Positions 9,044-17,746 of a DNA stretch of 51,790 nt are shown in pieces. A program made the position numbers and the translations under genes. Location of the stretch: positions 1-51,790 of the forward strand of contig JACNGQ010000054.1 of the NCBI GenBank assembly GCA_014384025.1, given 5' to 3'. Below the pieces are notes generated by a model. That model ran no database searches. It saw only the letters and a program-made list of their open reading frames with translations, and had not been told where the DNA came from. The DNA is from Planctomycetota bacterium (GTDB taxonomy: Bacteria > Planctomycetota > Phycisphaerae > Sedimentisphaerales > Anaerobacaceae). How positions within the stretch are numbered: position 1 is the stretch's first letter; each line of letters opens with the position of its first letter.

Positions 9044-10873
9044 TTATAATTTGTTTAGTCTGGCAATCGCTCGAGCTATCTGTGCACGGTGGGCTTCAAT
9101 GGGGGCCGGGTCTTTTGTGAAGTTGGTCATGTCCTTCGTAATGCTTTCGGGCACCTCAAGCAGAGCCGTGTATTTTTTAAGCTGTTGAGCTGTGAGTATG
9201 TCCTTTTTAGTTTCGAGCAGTCTTCTCAGAATGGCCATGTACTCATAGTCCTCGATGCCGTCACGCAGCATTTCCCAGCGGATGCTATCAACCGGACCGT
9301 CGAGAACCGGCTCGGCGGGATGCGCATCGGCGGCGGCTTCGGGTGGATAGATGAATCGACCGTCACCGTTGCCCCAGGGTTTTTTGACGCCTTTTGGCGT
9401 ACCGTAACCGACGCGCCAGCCCATTGGATCTTCGTAAGGATTCTGGGGATTCTCCGGATCAGGGTAGGCGGTGGAACTGGTCCAGTAGTTGGTCTGCCAT
9501 ACTAAAATTCCGTCAATTTTGCGTTTCCAACTCTGCCAGAGCCAGACCCGCAGCTCAGTGCCGGGGTGGTCGATGAATAATGTACAATAGGGTGCCTTGG
9601 GTCCTGTGCAGACATACCACCAGAATTTTTCACCATATTTGCGGCGTTGTTCGGCCGGTTCGTCTTTATGGTTGTTTGAAACAGCGCACCATATATCCGG
9701 TCCGCCTATTAATTCCGGTTCGACCTGCTCGGTCAGCATACGAGTGATGTCCGGCGCTGCCTGCTTAAGCTTGGAAAATCCGTTCATTACGAACTCATAG
9801 TCTTTTGGTGCGGGTTCATCGAACCAGTAAACAAAGGCCTCGTCAAGCCATCCTTTTTCGCGCAGGTGCTCCTGGATTTCCCGGCAGTAGGTGTTAAAGG
9901 CTGCTTTGTAATGAGGCGTATCCTCGCTGAATCCGAGCAGCTCCGGGTCACGCCGTTCATGGAAAGTTCCGCCGCCGAGACCCGGAATACTGAGCCGAAA
10001 CGAGTTAAAGTGGTAGTAATCAATTCCTCGTTCCATCGCTTTGTCCCAGGCTGTCCAGTCAAACTTCGGCTTAAGCTCTTCGGGTTTAATTGACTCGGTA
10101 ACTTCAGGCCAGGTAACTTCAAGCCCGTCAAGCGGTGCAGGATTGTAGGGTGATATATGATGGGAGCCGAAGCTGGCCCAGTACTTATCTATGACCTGCC
10201 GTTTTTGTTGAAGCTCGGAAAGTTTCTGATAGCGGAATACGTTGGATGGGGTAAAGCCGAAAGCTGTCGTGCAGGTCATCTGGTCAGGAAGAACGAAATC
10301 ATAAACCTTCACGCGTAGTTTGACATCGGAGTTGTAATTTTCTGCGGAAAGGTGAATACTGCCGGTATAGATTCCGGCCGGTACCTGGCTCGGCACTTTG
10401 ACACGGAGCCAGAACGGCTGATTTTTATCTGCCTCCAGTTTAATGGCGCCTTTAAGCTGCGGCAGGGGGTCAGGCCAAAGGCCTGGCACTGAGCTTTTGT
10501 CGGTGGGGACTGTAACATTGACATATCGCACTTTGAGCACTTCAATGTTTTCAGCAGGGATAGTTACTCCGTCGGGGCCGGTTAGAGCCGCGGTGTGCAC
10601 TGTGAAATTTTGTAAGGAAACAGTTGGCCTGACTACTAATTGCGCTGCCTCTGCTTCGTTACGGGCCGCACGTATTACTATTACCCGGCCTTTTGTTTCG
10701 GGCAGTGGTTTATCCGGGCTTACTTTCCATCCGGATGAGGCCCACCATAAACCGACCTGCTCGGTGGAAGAGGCAAGCTGCACACCATACGTTGAGTTGA
10801 AATAATCGCTTGTTTGAGCTAATACACTCCGGCTGCTTAGCAATAGTGTCAGGAAAAGAATTGTTCTTAACAT
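9044..10873 (-). CDS. Secreted DUF4091 (GH123-like) protein
   Basis: A 609-residue exported protein with a signal peptide (residues 1-19, ending VLAQ). An N-terminal beta-rich region (about 50-190) is followed by a TIM-barrel-like section containing FVYWFDEPAPKDYEFV (about 350). The C-terminal DUF4091 hallmark SIRWEMLRDGIEDYEYM lies near residue 560. DUF4091 proteins are related to GH123 glycoside hydrolases and are frequent in polysaccharide-degrading planctomycetes; the substrate cannot be read here. The ribosome site is strong (GGAGGTGAT). A possible promoter is TTGACT (10964-10969), 17 bp, GAGAAT (10941-10946). Confidence 0.8.
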   Translation of the reverse strand: MLRTILFLTLLLSSRSVLAQTSDYFNSTYGVQLASSTEQVGLWWASSGWKVSPDKPLPETKGRVIVIRAARNEAEAAQLVVRPTVSLQNFTVHTAALTGPDGVTIPAENIEVLKVRYVNVTVPTDKSSVPGLWPDPLPQLKGAIKLEADKNQPFWLRVKVPSQVPAGIYTGSIHLSAENYNSDVKLRVKVYDFVLPDQMTCTTAFGFTPSNVFRYQKLSELQQKRQVIDKYWASFGSHHISPYNPAPLDGLEVTWPEVTESIKPEELKPKFDWTAWDKAMERGIDYYHFNSFRLSIPGLGGGTFHERRDPELLGFSEDTPHYKAAFNTYCREIQEHLREKGWLDEAFVYWFDEPAPKDYEFVMNGFSKLKQAAPDITRMLTEQVEPELIGGPDIWCAVSNNHKDEPAEQRRKYGEKFWWYVCTGPKAPYCTLFIDHPGTELRVWLWQSWKRKIDGILVWQTNYWTSSTAYPDPENPQNPYEDPMGWRVGYGTPKGVKKPWGNGDGRFIYPPEAAADAHPAEPVLDGPVDSIRWEMLRDGIEDYEYMAILRRLLETKKDILTAQQLKKYTALLEVPESITKDMTNFTKDPAPIEAHRAQIARAIARLNKL

Positions 10874-11018
10874 AGGACATCACCTCCAAAGCAATTCTCA
10901 GCTTAAATTTGTCTGCCAATTTCTGTGGGCCATCAGAAGGATTCTCAACTATAAAACCTGGTCAGTCAAGAGATTCTTTTTCTCAGGCTCCCATAATTCT
11001 TTAATGGTCGAAGGATGA

Positions 11019-11047
11019 TTGACCCTCAATTACAAAAGCTTTATAAT
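11019..11047 (+). promoter_or_regulatory. Sigma-70-type promoter of the Minf_1886 gene
   Basis: TTGACC at 11019-11024, a 17-bp spacer, then a perfect TATAAT at 11042-11047. Transcription would begin near 11054. That is only about 8 bases before ATG 11062, so the in-frame ATG at 11107 is the more plausible start unless the message is leaderless. Confidence 0.7.
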
Positions 11048-11106
11048 GTATATATATTAATATGAACCAAATTTTTTTGAAATGCAGACTTAGGCATGTT
11101 TTTGAA

Positions 11107-11460
11107 ATGAAAAAGAATTTTGAGCAAATCGCCAAAGAAGATGGCCGATTCAACCCATCAGCTATCAAGTTTGTCTATGAGGGGCTCAGCTTTACCGTAA
11201 AAAAGATTACTGTCGAGCCCAGACATATCAGCGGCCAAACACTCTGTGAAGGATTGCAAAAGCTGGCTATTGAAAAGTGGGGGAGATTGGCAATGGTGGT
11301 AATGAGCAACTGGGGTATTAAAACAACCCGTGATTTCGGTGAAATCGTTTATCTGATGATAAGACACAAGTGGATGAGTGCCGCTGAAACCGATACGATA
11401 GATGATTTCGATGATGTATATGAATTCCAGACTGTTTTCAAAGACCAGTTCGTTTTTTAG
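11107..11460 (+). CDS. Minf_1886 family protein (function unknown)
   Basis: A 117-residue protein of the Minf_1886 family, known mainly from planctomycetes, verrucomicrobia and relatives. It matches the family pattern: FEQIAKEDGRFNPSAIKFV at the start, then HISGQTLCEGLQKLAIEKWG, NWGIKTTRDFGEIVYLMI, and a DDFDDVYEFQTVF end. The start at 11107 agrees with where the family begins and with the promoter at 11019-11047; ATG 11062 would add 15 residues. It is a small soluble protein with no catalytic motif visible. It is useful as a lineage marker. It converges on the STELLO-like gene, which overlaps its last bases. Confidence 0.8.
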   Translation: MKKNFEQIAKEDGRFNPSAIKFVYEGLSFTVKKITVEPRHISGQTLCEGLQKLAIEKWGRLAMVVMSNWGIKTTRDFGEIVYLMIRHKWMSAAETDTIDDFDDVYEFQTVFKDQFVF

Positions 11461-11906
11461 ATTAAATTTCCAGCCGGTACCATCTCGACGTTTTTGTTAA
11501 ATTCCTCAATATCCTTCAACCACAAATCAACAAGATGCAGCTCCTCCTGAGAAATAATCTGTGCTTCTACTAATCGTTCATAACAGATTCGCATGTTCGA
11601 ACCAATTTGATTTGGGTCATCTGACAACCTGATATCGCTGAGCAGTTCCATTATCCTTGCGTTATTTAGATAACCGATATTTTTGCCGGCGTAGTGGTCC
11701 AACGGGCATTCTTTTGCAAAGTTGCTGTCAAATGCCTTCTGCTCTTCTATGGACAGCAGCCTGACGTTCTGGCAGTCCCAGTCGGGAGGTGTTTTCCTGT
11801 CTGCAACAGCAAGAATGGTCCAGTCTGTTTTCGTCTTTGCTATCGTTTTAACGCCTTCGGTAGGGTAGTTTATAGTTGTAATGCTGATGTATTTTCCTGT
11901 TGACAT
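11457..11906 (-). CDS. Short STELLO-like (DUF288) protein
   Basis: A 149-residue protein whose first 80 residues match the N-terminal half of the STELLO glycosyltransferase family: ITTINYPTEGVKTIAK, TDWTILAVADRKTPPDW, then LSIEEQKAF and DHYAGKNIGYLNNAR. In the family this is followed by a metal-binding Asp cluster (YDTDD-like). Here the sequence instead continues into an acidic helical tail (IMELLSDIRLSDD...) without a DxD motif. The start is ATG 11906, with an AGGA ribosome site (11914-11917) 7 bases upstream. It follows the GT41 gene by 29 bases. It may be a non-catalytic partner, a shortened relative or a degraded gene. Confidence 0.6.
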   Translation of the reverse strand: MSTGKYISITTINYPTEGVKTIAKTKTDWTILAVADRKTPPDWDCQNVRLLSIEEQKAFDSNFAKECPLDHYAGKNIGYLNNARIMELLSDIRLSDDPNQIGSNMRICYERLVEAQIISQEELHLVDLWLKDIEEFNKNVEMVPAGNLI

Positions 11907-11935
11907 TATTTTATCCTGCAATTCCGGGGTTCACC

Positions 11936-13687
11936 TCAGGCCGAATCAATCCATCGATGCCACATTTTTCGATAGGCTGTCTCCATCCGGCGGGCAAGCC
12001 CCTTTGCATCAAAGAGCGTGCTGGCAGCCATCCGTTCTCGCATCGAGGCGCGAATTTTTTCGAGAGCTTCCAGATTCCCGGCAAGCGCTGTGGCCTTGGC
12101 AACATACTCTTCAGGTGTCGAAGTGGCGAATAATTCAAGACCCAGGTAACTCAGTATGATCAGCCCGGCTCGGGAAACAAAACATTTACCGACAAGTGAG
12201 ATTACCGGAACGCCCATCCAAAGGCCCTCTGTTGTGGTTATACCGCCATTATACGGATAGGTATCCAGCGCAATATCCACCTCCCCGTACAGTTTTAAGT
12301 GCTCATCGGGTAATTTCCATCCATATATAGCTACTCTGTCCTGACTAATTCCAAGTTGTTCGAATTGCTGGAAGTAATATTCTCTCATTTGATGGTCAGC
12401 GCCTCCTCCAAATTTCAATAGAAAACGTGACTTGCTATTGGCCTTTAGAACTTCTGCCCAAAGCGCTATGGTGAACGGGTTGACCTTGCAGTTATTGTTA
12501 AATGAGCCGAAGGTAATATAACCTTTCCGAAGAGCCGGGCTGGACACTACAGGGGATGCAGAATCATGAGGCCTGTAGCAAAAGAATCCATCCGGCAAAA
12601 AGACCAATTCTTCTGTGTAGAATTTCTGTGACCCCGTCGGATCGGTCAGAGTATCGGCGAGGCGGTAATCGATGGCCTGCATTCCGGTTGTATTGGCTCC
12701 TAAGTAGTCAACCTGAATGGGGGCGGGCTTGTACGCCATAACAAGAAGGCGATTATCGCTCACATGGCCCCCAAGTTCCACCAGAATATCAATCTGGTCC
12801 TCTTCAATCAGACCGACGACAGATTCGTCGTCCATTCCATAGATGTTTCGGTAGTGGTCGAACTTTTGTTTAAGCCGTTCGGTAACACCACCCGGCATTC
12901 TTACATTACCATATCCAAAAACTTCAACAACTTCACGGTTGTGCCCGTCCAAAAGCGGTTCAAAGGTATAGGCTAACGAATGCATGCAAAAATCCGGTGA
13001 GATGTAGCCTATCCGAAGCCGGCGGTCAGGGTCCGGGACATTGCTGTGAGATACTTTGGCAAGAGAAGCAGGAGCATGAATCCGCCCCCATCGCTCGTGC
13101 TCGGCAAAAAGCATCTGAGGATCCAGGTTCGGCAGATAATGCAGGTTAAACAGGAAGTTAGAGTGCATCGCCGCATTGGCCGGTTCGATTTCCACGGCCT
13201 TTTGAAATAGATTAATACCCTCCCGGGTGTTACCTGTTCCAATCAGCATTCTGGCAAGATTGGCCAAGAGTTCTGCGTTATTCGGGTCCGCTTCGACAGC
13301 TTTTGTTTGATATTGTATCGCTTCCGACAGATGTCCCATGCACCGGCAGATATATGCAAGTTCGTTGTACACTAAAGGATGTGGTTCCTGCTGCAATATC
13401 TTTTCAAACAAATTTTTGGCCTTGTATATCTGTCTGGTTTGTTTGAACAGCATCCCCATCGCTAACATAATGTCTGTTCGAAGCGGGTCCTGGGCGATGA
13501 TTTCAAGTACGGCCTGTTCGACCTTGTCGTTTAGAAGCTTAGTTGCCTCTTCGATCCTTCCACTCGCTGCGGCTTGGTTGGCTTCGATTAGTGATTGAGG
13601 CAGCGCGCCTGTCGGACTGGGCAGATGCAGATTGCCATCTTTCAAGATTAATGTTTTCAATCTGCCTTGTTTTGCTTCTGTTTGCAT
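11936..13687 (-). CDS. TPR protein with GT41 (OGT/SPINDLY-like) glycosyltransferase domain
   Basis: A 583-residue protein. The N-terminal third holds several tetratricopeptide repeats, for example PLVYNELAYICRCMGHLSEA and NAELLANLARMLIGTGNTRE. The rest is a GT41 catalytic region: RIGYISPDFCMHSLAYTFEP, IDILVELGGHVSDNRL, a DYLGANTTGMQAIDYRLAD segment, YNGGITTTEGLWMGVPVISL and a C-terminal RMETAYRKMW. GT41 enzymes transfer a sugar (GlcNAc or fucose) from a nucleotide donor to Ser/Thr; bacterial ones often modify surface proteins. The start is ATG 13687; an in-frame TTG (13705) is possible, and neither has a clear ribosome site. It is cotranscribed with the STELLO-like gene. Confidence 0.85.
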   Translation of the reverse strand: MQTEAKQGRLKTLILKDGNLHLPSPTGALPQSLIEANQAAASGRIEEATKLLNDKVEQAVLEIIAQDPLRTDIMLAMGMLFKQTRQIYKAKNLFEKILQQEPHPLVYNELAYICRCMGHLSEAIQYQTKAVEADPNNAELLANLARMLIGTGNTREGINLFQKAVEIEPANAAMHSNFLFNLHYLPNLDPQMLFAEHERWGRIHAPASLAKVSHSNVPDPDRRLRIGYISPDFCMHSLAYTFEPLLDGHNREVVEVFGYGNVRMPGGVTERLKQKFDHYRNIYGMDDESVVGLIEEDQIDILVELGGHVSDNRLLVMAYKPAPIQVDYLGANTTGMQAIDYRLADTLTDPTGSQKFYTEELVFLPDGFFCYRPHDSASPVVSSPALRKGYITFGSFNNNCKVNPFTIALWAEVLKANSKSRFLLKFGGGADHQMREYYFQQFEQLGISQDRVAIYGWKLPDEHLKLYGEVDIALDTYPYNGGITTTEGLWMGVPVISLVGKCFVSRAGLIILSYLGLELFATSTPEEYVAKATALAGNLEALEKIRASMRERMAASTLFDAKGLARRMETAYRKMWHRWIDSA

Positions 13688-13735
13688 ATTATATGCTATC
13701 GGCAAAATAGGTGGTTTCCGGTAAGATTTTGTGGT

Positions 13736-13766
13736 GTAGTAAGGGCAGTTTGCGAACGGCCCCTAC
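13736..13766. repeat. Imperfect hairpin repeat of the GTAGGGGC family
   Basis: The segment begins GTAG...GGGC and ends GCCC-CTAC, with a central TTTGCGAAC, so it can fold on itself. It resembles the two hairpins at 49856-49881 and 49906-49929, which also begin GTAGGGGC. It lies between two minus-strand genes and is probably a small dispersed extragenic repeat. Confidence 0.55.
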
Positions 13767-13786
13767 TTGCTGCACATTGGTAGGTT

Positions 13787-14266
13787 CTATTCTAATTCGA
13801 GCATAAACGCCTGGTCGCACCTGCTTGACAGATGCTCCGGCTCATACTCTACAAATCCGTAGCTTTTATACAAACTAATCGCTTCTTTTAATACCGAAGC
13901 GGTTTCCAGAGTCATTCTCTTAAATCCGATTTGCCCTGCTTTTGACAAGGCATCTTCCAGCAGCAATTTACCTAATCCTTTACCTCTGTATGAGCCGTGC
14001 AAATACATCTTGCGAAGCTCGCAAGTTGTCTTATCAACAGGATATAGCCCGTAAGCTCCGATTATTGTGCCGCCCGCTTCTTCAAGCACATAAAACGCCC
14101 CGCCCCGTTCAAAATACGATTGCTCGATATCTTTGAGGTCAACGTCCGTGGCCCCCGGGTCCGGCTTAAGACCATACTCCCTCAGAACGCCATAGACCAA
14201 CTCCGTCACTTTCCCGCAGTCCGAATTATTTGCCAACCTCAATCTCGGCCATGAGTTTTCTTCCAT
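13787..14266 (-). CDS. GNAT-family N-acetyltransferase
   Basis: A 159-residue soluble acetyl-CoA-dependent acetyltransferase. The acetyl-CoA binding loop is clear, RKMYLHGSYRGKGLGKLLL, with the Q/RxxGxG/A-type motif RGKGLGK. It is followed by the beta-strand/helix LETASVLKEAISLYKSYGF typical of motif B. The start is set at ATG 14266, since AGAGGA (14272-14277) lies 5 bases upstream; an ATG at 14305 would add 13 residues. The substrate cannot be told from sequence. An intrinsic terminator separates it from the subtilase gene upstream, so it has its own promoter. Confidence 0.8.
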   Translation of the reverse strand: MEENSWPRLRLANNSDCGKVTELVYGVLREYGLKPDPGATDVDLKDIEQSYFERGGAFYVLEEAGGTIIGAYGLYPVDKTTCELRKMYLHGSYRGKGLGKLLLEDALSKAGQIGFKRMTLETASVLKEAISLYKSYGFVEYEPEHLSSRCDQAFMLELE

Positions 14267-14363
14267 ACGTTTCCTCTTTGTTGCCTGAGACTCATCTGCC
14301 CCCATAAATCACTGCTAATTATATCCTGCCAGCAGCGAAAATCGAAACGGGATTTTAAAAGAA

Positions 14364-14390
14364 AAAAACCCCCGAAAATCGGGGGTTTTT
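14364..14390 (-). terminator. Strong bidirectional intrinsic terminator after the subtilase gene
   Basis: A perfect stem CCCCCGA/TCGGGGG (14369-14375 and 14379-14385) is flanked by five or more A's on one side and five T's on the other, so it can act on both strands. It lies 48 bases past the subtilase stop codon and before the GNAT gene. Confidence 0.9.
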
Positions 14391-14437
14391 GTTCTCACCA
14401 GTCTTCAATTTTGTAAGCCCAAATTTTATATCGAGAT

Positions 14438-16210
14438 TTAGGGAACAATTATCGAACCGGTTATATCTCCGTCGATCCAGTACCAGCCCTGTTTAAATAC
14501 CTCATCCACTGTGAAGGTAAAGGTCCCCCCACTAGCATTTTTCACCTTGTCAGAACTAATTGAGACGATTCCATTCGCATTAGTTATATTAGAATCGATA
14601 TCGTCAGTTAGGCCACTCCATTGTCCAGAGACTAATGCATCTGCAACAGGATCACCGTCAGCATCTACGATGGTTACTGTGGCTATGGCATTAACATTTT
14701 TACCTGCTCTCTTTAGAGACATCGCAATGTCAGCCACATGCATGACCCCGCTCGGCGGCGTAGAAGTCCCCACAGTGATACTGATGGAGGCGCTTCCGGT
14801 TGCCCCGCCGAAGTCGGTCACCGTAGCGATGATGGTGTGGTTGCCGTCGCTGAGGGTGGTGGTGGAGAAGCTGCCTCCTGTACCTATCTTGCCGTCTTTG
14901 TCAGAGGTCCAGATCAAAGTCTCGGTGAGGTCCCCATCCTCGGGGTCGCTAGCCGTTCCCAAAAAGGAGATAGTAGCCCCAGAGTCAAAGGTAGAACCAT
15001 CCGCAGGGCTTGTAATGGACACTGTGGGAGTATTATTCGGCGGCGGTTCAGATACGCCCGCTGCCTCAGCTGCATTGACCAAGCCCCAGCCGTACTTTAA
15101 GGGGTCTCCCAAATAGTCAGCGGTGTCCTGTAATCGTGTCCGGACACTCACATATGTTATATCAGAGGCGATGACAAGGGCGGCTACACCAGCCACATGA
15201 GGCGAGGCCATTGACGTACCTTGCTTTTCACCATATCCGCCGCCTAATAGGGTAGAGTTAATAGCCACTCCCGGCGCCGAGAGTTCCACGTCGGGTCCCG
15301 TGCTGGACCAATTTGCTCTGGAGTCGCTCGTGTCGGTTGCGGCCACTGCGATGCACGAAGCATACCTGGCGGGGTAAATAACGTTGTCACCCCTGGCCGG
15401 TGGGTTGCCGTTGTTCCCAGCGGCGCATACATGAACCGCGGGGCAGTTGTTGAAAGCCGCTTCGACAGTGGTGCCCGGGTCTCCGGAACTGCCGTAGCTG
15501 TTGTTTGTTACCTGTATGCCGTTAACCGTAGCCCACTGGAGAGCGGCAATCACATCGCTGTAGTCGCCACCGCCGCTGGCTCCCAAGACCTTCAGGGCAT
15601 AGAGATTTGCCCCCGGTGCTACGCCCACAACGCCTTCCCCGTTGTCCTCAGCAGCGACAGTGCCGGCTACGTGGGTGCCGTGACCGGCATCATCCATCGG
15701 GTCATCGTCATCGTTGACAAAGTCATAGCCGTCTATTATTCCGTCATCGTTTTCATCGGTACAATTATCGTCCAAATCCGGATGAGTGTAGTCAATACCA
15801 GTATCAATGATGGCCACTTTCACCCCTGCGCCTGTATTGCCGCTCTCATGAACCGTGCCGACACCTATGTGCTTAACCCCCCAGGTATTATCCAGTTCTG
15901 CATCAACTGCATAGACCTTGATAACTGGTTCAATGTATGTTACATTAGGATTCCGCCGGAGCCCTTCAATCGCCGGTTCGGGAATTGAAGCAGCAATGGC
16001 TGGAACCAGGTGGTAGCTGTATTTTATAGCTCCGCCATGGCTGCGTACCAAAGCCTGCTCACTTGGCCCGGGAGTTTGCCTGAACCCAATAAACACAGGA
16101 ACCCTTTCAGGTCCACCAGCATTGTCATTTGCAGGGATTGCCAACACTGAGGATACAAAGGGAATTACAAATATGCCAACAAGGATACTTATCAGAATTT
16201 TAGTTTTCAT
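14438..16210 (-). CDS. Secreted subtilisin-like serine protease (S8)
   Basis: A 590-residue exported protease. A signal peptide (1-24, ending SSVLA) is followed by an I9-like propeptide (about 35-100). The catalytic domain has D136 in VAIIDTGIDYTHPDL, H176 in GHGTHVAGTV, the oxyanion Asn in AAGNNGNP (about 265) and S332 in GTSMASPHVAG. After about residue 395 comes an Ig-like domain (VSITSPADGSTFDSGATISF) and then a second beta domain with DADGDPVADALVSG. The start is ATG 16210, because AGGAGA (16217-16222) lies 6 bases upstream; the in-frame TTG would place that site inside the gene. It has a distant promoter at 16467-16495 and hence a leader of about 250 bases. Confidence 0.92.
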   Translation of the reverse strand: MKTKILISILVGIFVIPFVSSVLAIPANDNAGGPERVPVFIGFRQTPGPSEQALVRSHGGAIKYSYHLVPAIAASIPEPAIEGLRRNPNVTYIEPVIKVYAVDAELDNTWGVKHIGVGTVHESGNTGAGVKVAIIDTGIDYTHPDLDDNCTDENDDGIIDGYDFVNDDDDPMDDAGHGTHVAGTVAAEDNGEGVVGVAPGANLYALKVLGASGGGDYSDVIAALQWATVNGIQVTNNSYGSSGDPGTTVEAAFNNCPAVHVCAAGNNGNPPARGDNVIYPARYASCIAVAATDTSDSRANWSSTGPDVELSAPGVAINSTLLGGGYGEKQGTSMASPHVAGVAALVIASDITYVSVRTRLQDTADYLGDPLKYGWGLVNAAEAAGVSEPPPNNTPTVSITSPADGSTFDSGATISFLGTASDPEDGDLTETLIWTSDKDGKIGTGGSFSTTTLSDGNHTIIATVTDFGGATGSASISITVGTSTPPSGVMHVADIAMSLKRAGKNVNAIATVTIVDADGDPVADALVSGQWSGLTDDIDSNITNANGIVSISSDKVKNASGGTFTFTVDEVFKQGWYWIDGDITGSIIVP

Positions 16211-16357
16211 AATATTTCTCCTTTTCAATTTAATTCAATTTGATTACGGAATACAATATCACAAATTCGAAGTTCAAGCCTGATTATATTATCGGAATTC
16301 TGGTCTAAATCATATTATCAAATAGTAAATAATATCCCCTATTTTAATTCACATGAA

Positions 16358-16411
16358 TTATCGTGCCGTAATCCAAAGATATAATTTAACAAGCCGCCGT
16401 GTTTTTTTCAC
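16358..16411 (-). CDS. Possible 17-residue leader peptide in the subtilase 5' leader
   Basis: A GTG codon (16409-16411) is preceded, 7 bases away, by the strong ribosome site GGGGAGG (16419-16425). It opens a 17-codon frame, MKKTRRLVKLYLWITAR, ending at TAA 16358-16360. It sits about 50 bases after the predicted transcription start and 150 bases before the subtilase ATG. It could be an expressed small basic peptide, a translation-coupled regulator or chance. Only the ribosome site and position support it. Confidence 0.3.
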   Translation of the reverse strand: MKKTRRLVKLYLWITAR

Positions 16412-16466
16412 GCTATATCCTCCCCAACGAACAGATAAAGTTTCCCCCATTTATTCTGAAATATAT

Positions 16467-16495
16467 ATTATACCAGATTAAGCACAAAAGGTCAA
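16467..16495 (-). promoter_or_regulatory. Sigma-70-type promoter of the subtilase gene
   Basis: On the minus strand TTGACC (16490-16495), a 17-bp spacer and a perfect TATAAT (16467-16472). Transcription would start near 16460, leaving a leader of about 250 bases before ATG 16210. Confidence 0.7.
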
Positions 16496-16754
16496 CGGAT
16501 TTATCCCGAATATTTCAGAATATTTTCGAGTGCATATTTGGCTAACTATATTAACATCAAGGCTTTATGGAGACAATAAGGCCGGAGGTTAAAAGCAGTA
16601 AAAAATTGGAATCAGCTTTAGTGCCCAGAGAAAATCCTTGCGTTCAAGGCTCTTTTCCTATATGGTATAACTAAGAGGATTGAAGCGAATCCTGAATTCT
16701 TTATTTTTCTTGTGTTCGAAAGAAAGCAAATCCTGTTATGAGATTGACCTTCCG

Positions 16755-17705
16755 ATGAAGAGGATTATTTCTGTATCACGTAGAACGGATATACCGGCCT
16801 TTTACGGCGATTGGTTTATGCGCCGGCTAAAAGAAGGTTTCGCCGGCGTGGTCAGTCCGTTCGGCGGCAAAAAGTATATCGTATCGCTCAGGCCGCAGGA
16901 CGTTATTTGCTTTGTGTTCTGGTCCAAGAATTTCAGTCCCTTTATTGACAATCTCAGAATTATCGCCGAGTCAGGCTACAAATTCTATTTTAACTACACA
17001 ATTACCGCTCTGCCCGCTCTGTTCGAAAATGACGTGGAAAAACAGGCAGCGATTGAAGCCCTTAAACAGCTCAGCGGAATATATTCTCCGGCCTATATAA
17101 ACTGGCGATTCGACCCGATTATTCTCTCTGAGACTTACGACTGCGATTTTTATATCAGGGCCTTTGAAGAACTCGCATCTGAACTGGCCGGATATATAGA
17201 ACGTTGTTATTTCAGCTTTGTTACGCAATACAGTAAGGTAAAACGTAACTTCCGGGAGCTTGAAAGGACACAGAAGCTGAAAATTTCGGATTGCAGTGAA
17301 GATTGTAAGGTCCAGTTAGCGAATGACCTGGCAGTTATCGCCGCCCGTTACAAAATCAGTATGTTCTCCTGCTGCGGTGATTATTTAGTCAACGGCAGCA
17401 TCAACAAAGCCCATTGTATCGATGGCGGTATTATTAAGAGCTTGTTCTTCCCGGATGGCTTTCAGTACAATGACAAACCAACAAGGAAAGAATGCGGCTG
17501 TACGGCAAGTACGGACATCGGGACTTATGATACATGCCCGCACGGCTGTGTCTATTGTTATGCCAATATGAATAAGCAGCAAGCCCGCACATCTTTTAAC
17601 AATCACGATAAAGAAAGTGCCTTTTTAGGCTATGGCAAATCCGTCTCGGACAGGTGGCTTGATGAAATAAAAATTTCGAGGTCTAAGAACAATATCTTAT
17701 TTTAA
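16755..17705 (+). CDS. DUF1848 family protein with radical-SAM-like cysteine motif
   Basis: A 316-residue protein of the DUF1848 family. The family's opening IISVSRRTDIPAFYGDWF sits at the N-terminus, which is why ATG 16755 is preferred over an in-frame TTG at 16680. Further conserved parts are CFVFWSKNFSPF and YFNYTITAL, then a C-terminal Cys-rich region: SCCGDYL, GCTASTDIGTYDTCPHGCVYCYAN. The last contains Cys-X3-Cys-X2-Cys, as in radical-SAM iron-sulphur sites, though placed at the C-terminus. The reaction is unknown. An extended -10 (TGGTATAAC) lies about 85 bases upstream of the ATG. Confidence 0.78.
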   Translation: MKRIISVSRRTDIPAFYGDWFMRRLKEGFAGVVSPFGGKKYIVSLRPQDVICFVFWSKNFSPFIDNLRIIAESGYKFYFNYTITALPALFENDVEKQAAIEALKQLSGIYSPAYINWRFDPIILSETYDCDFYIRAFEELASELAGYIERCYFSFVTQYSKVKRNFRELERTQKLKISDCSEDCKVQLANDLAVIAARYKISMFSCCGDYLVNGSINKAHCIDGGIIKSLFFPDGFQYNDKPTRKECGCTASTDIGTYDTCPHGCVYCYANMNKQQARTSFNNHDKESAFLGYGKSVSDRWLDEIKISRSKNNILF

Positions 17706-17746
17706 AGATTTTGCCCTTAGATTTTCTCAAAAATATTTGTGTTATT

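Larger units (their letters stand above)
16211..16754. other. Intergenic region: subtilase leader and promoter, plus DUF1848 upstream
   Basis: This AT-rich 544-base stretch holds the subtilase promoter (16467-16495, minus strand) and a possible 17-codon leader ORF (16358-16411, minus strand). Near the DUF1848 gene there is an extended -10 (TGGTATAAC, about 16663-16671, plus strand). No other gene is seen. Confidence 0.6.

Noticed and set aside
14511-15116. Long plus-strand frame (201 codons) and another at 15431-15988
   Set aside because: Both are antisense shadows of the subtilase, whose catalytic triad is complete.
16680-16754. TTG start 25 codons upstream for the DUF1848 gene
   Set aside because: It coincides with the predicted transcription start, and the family begins at the ATG 16755 (IISVSRRTD).
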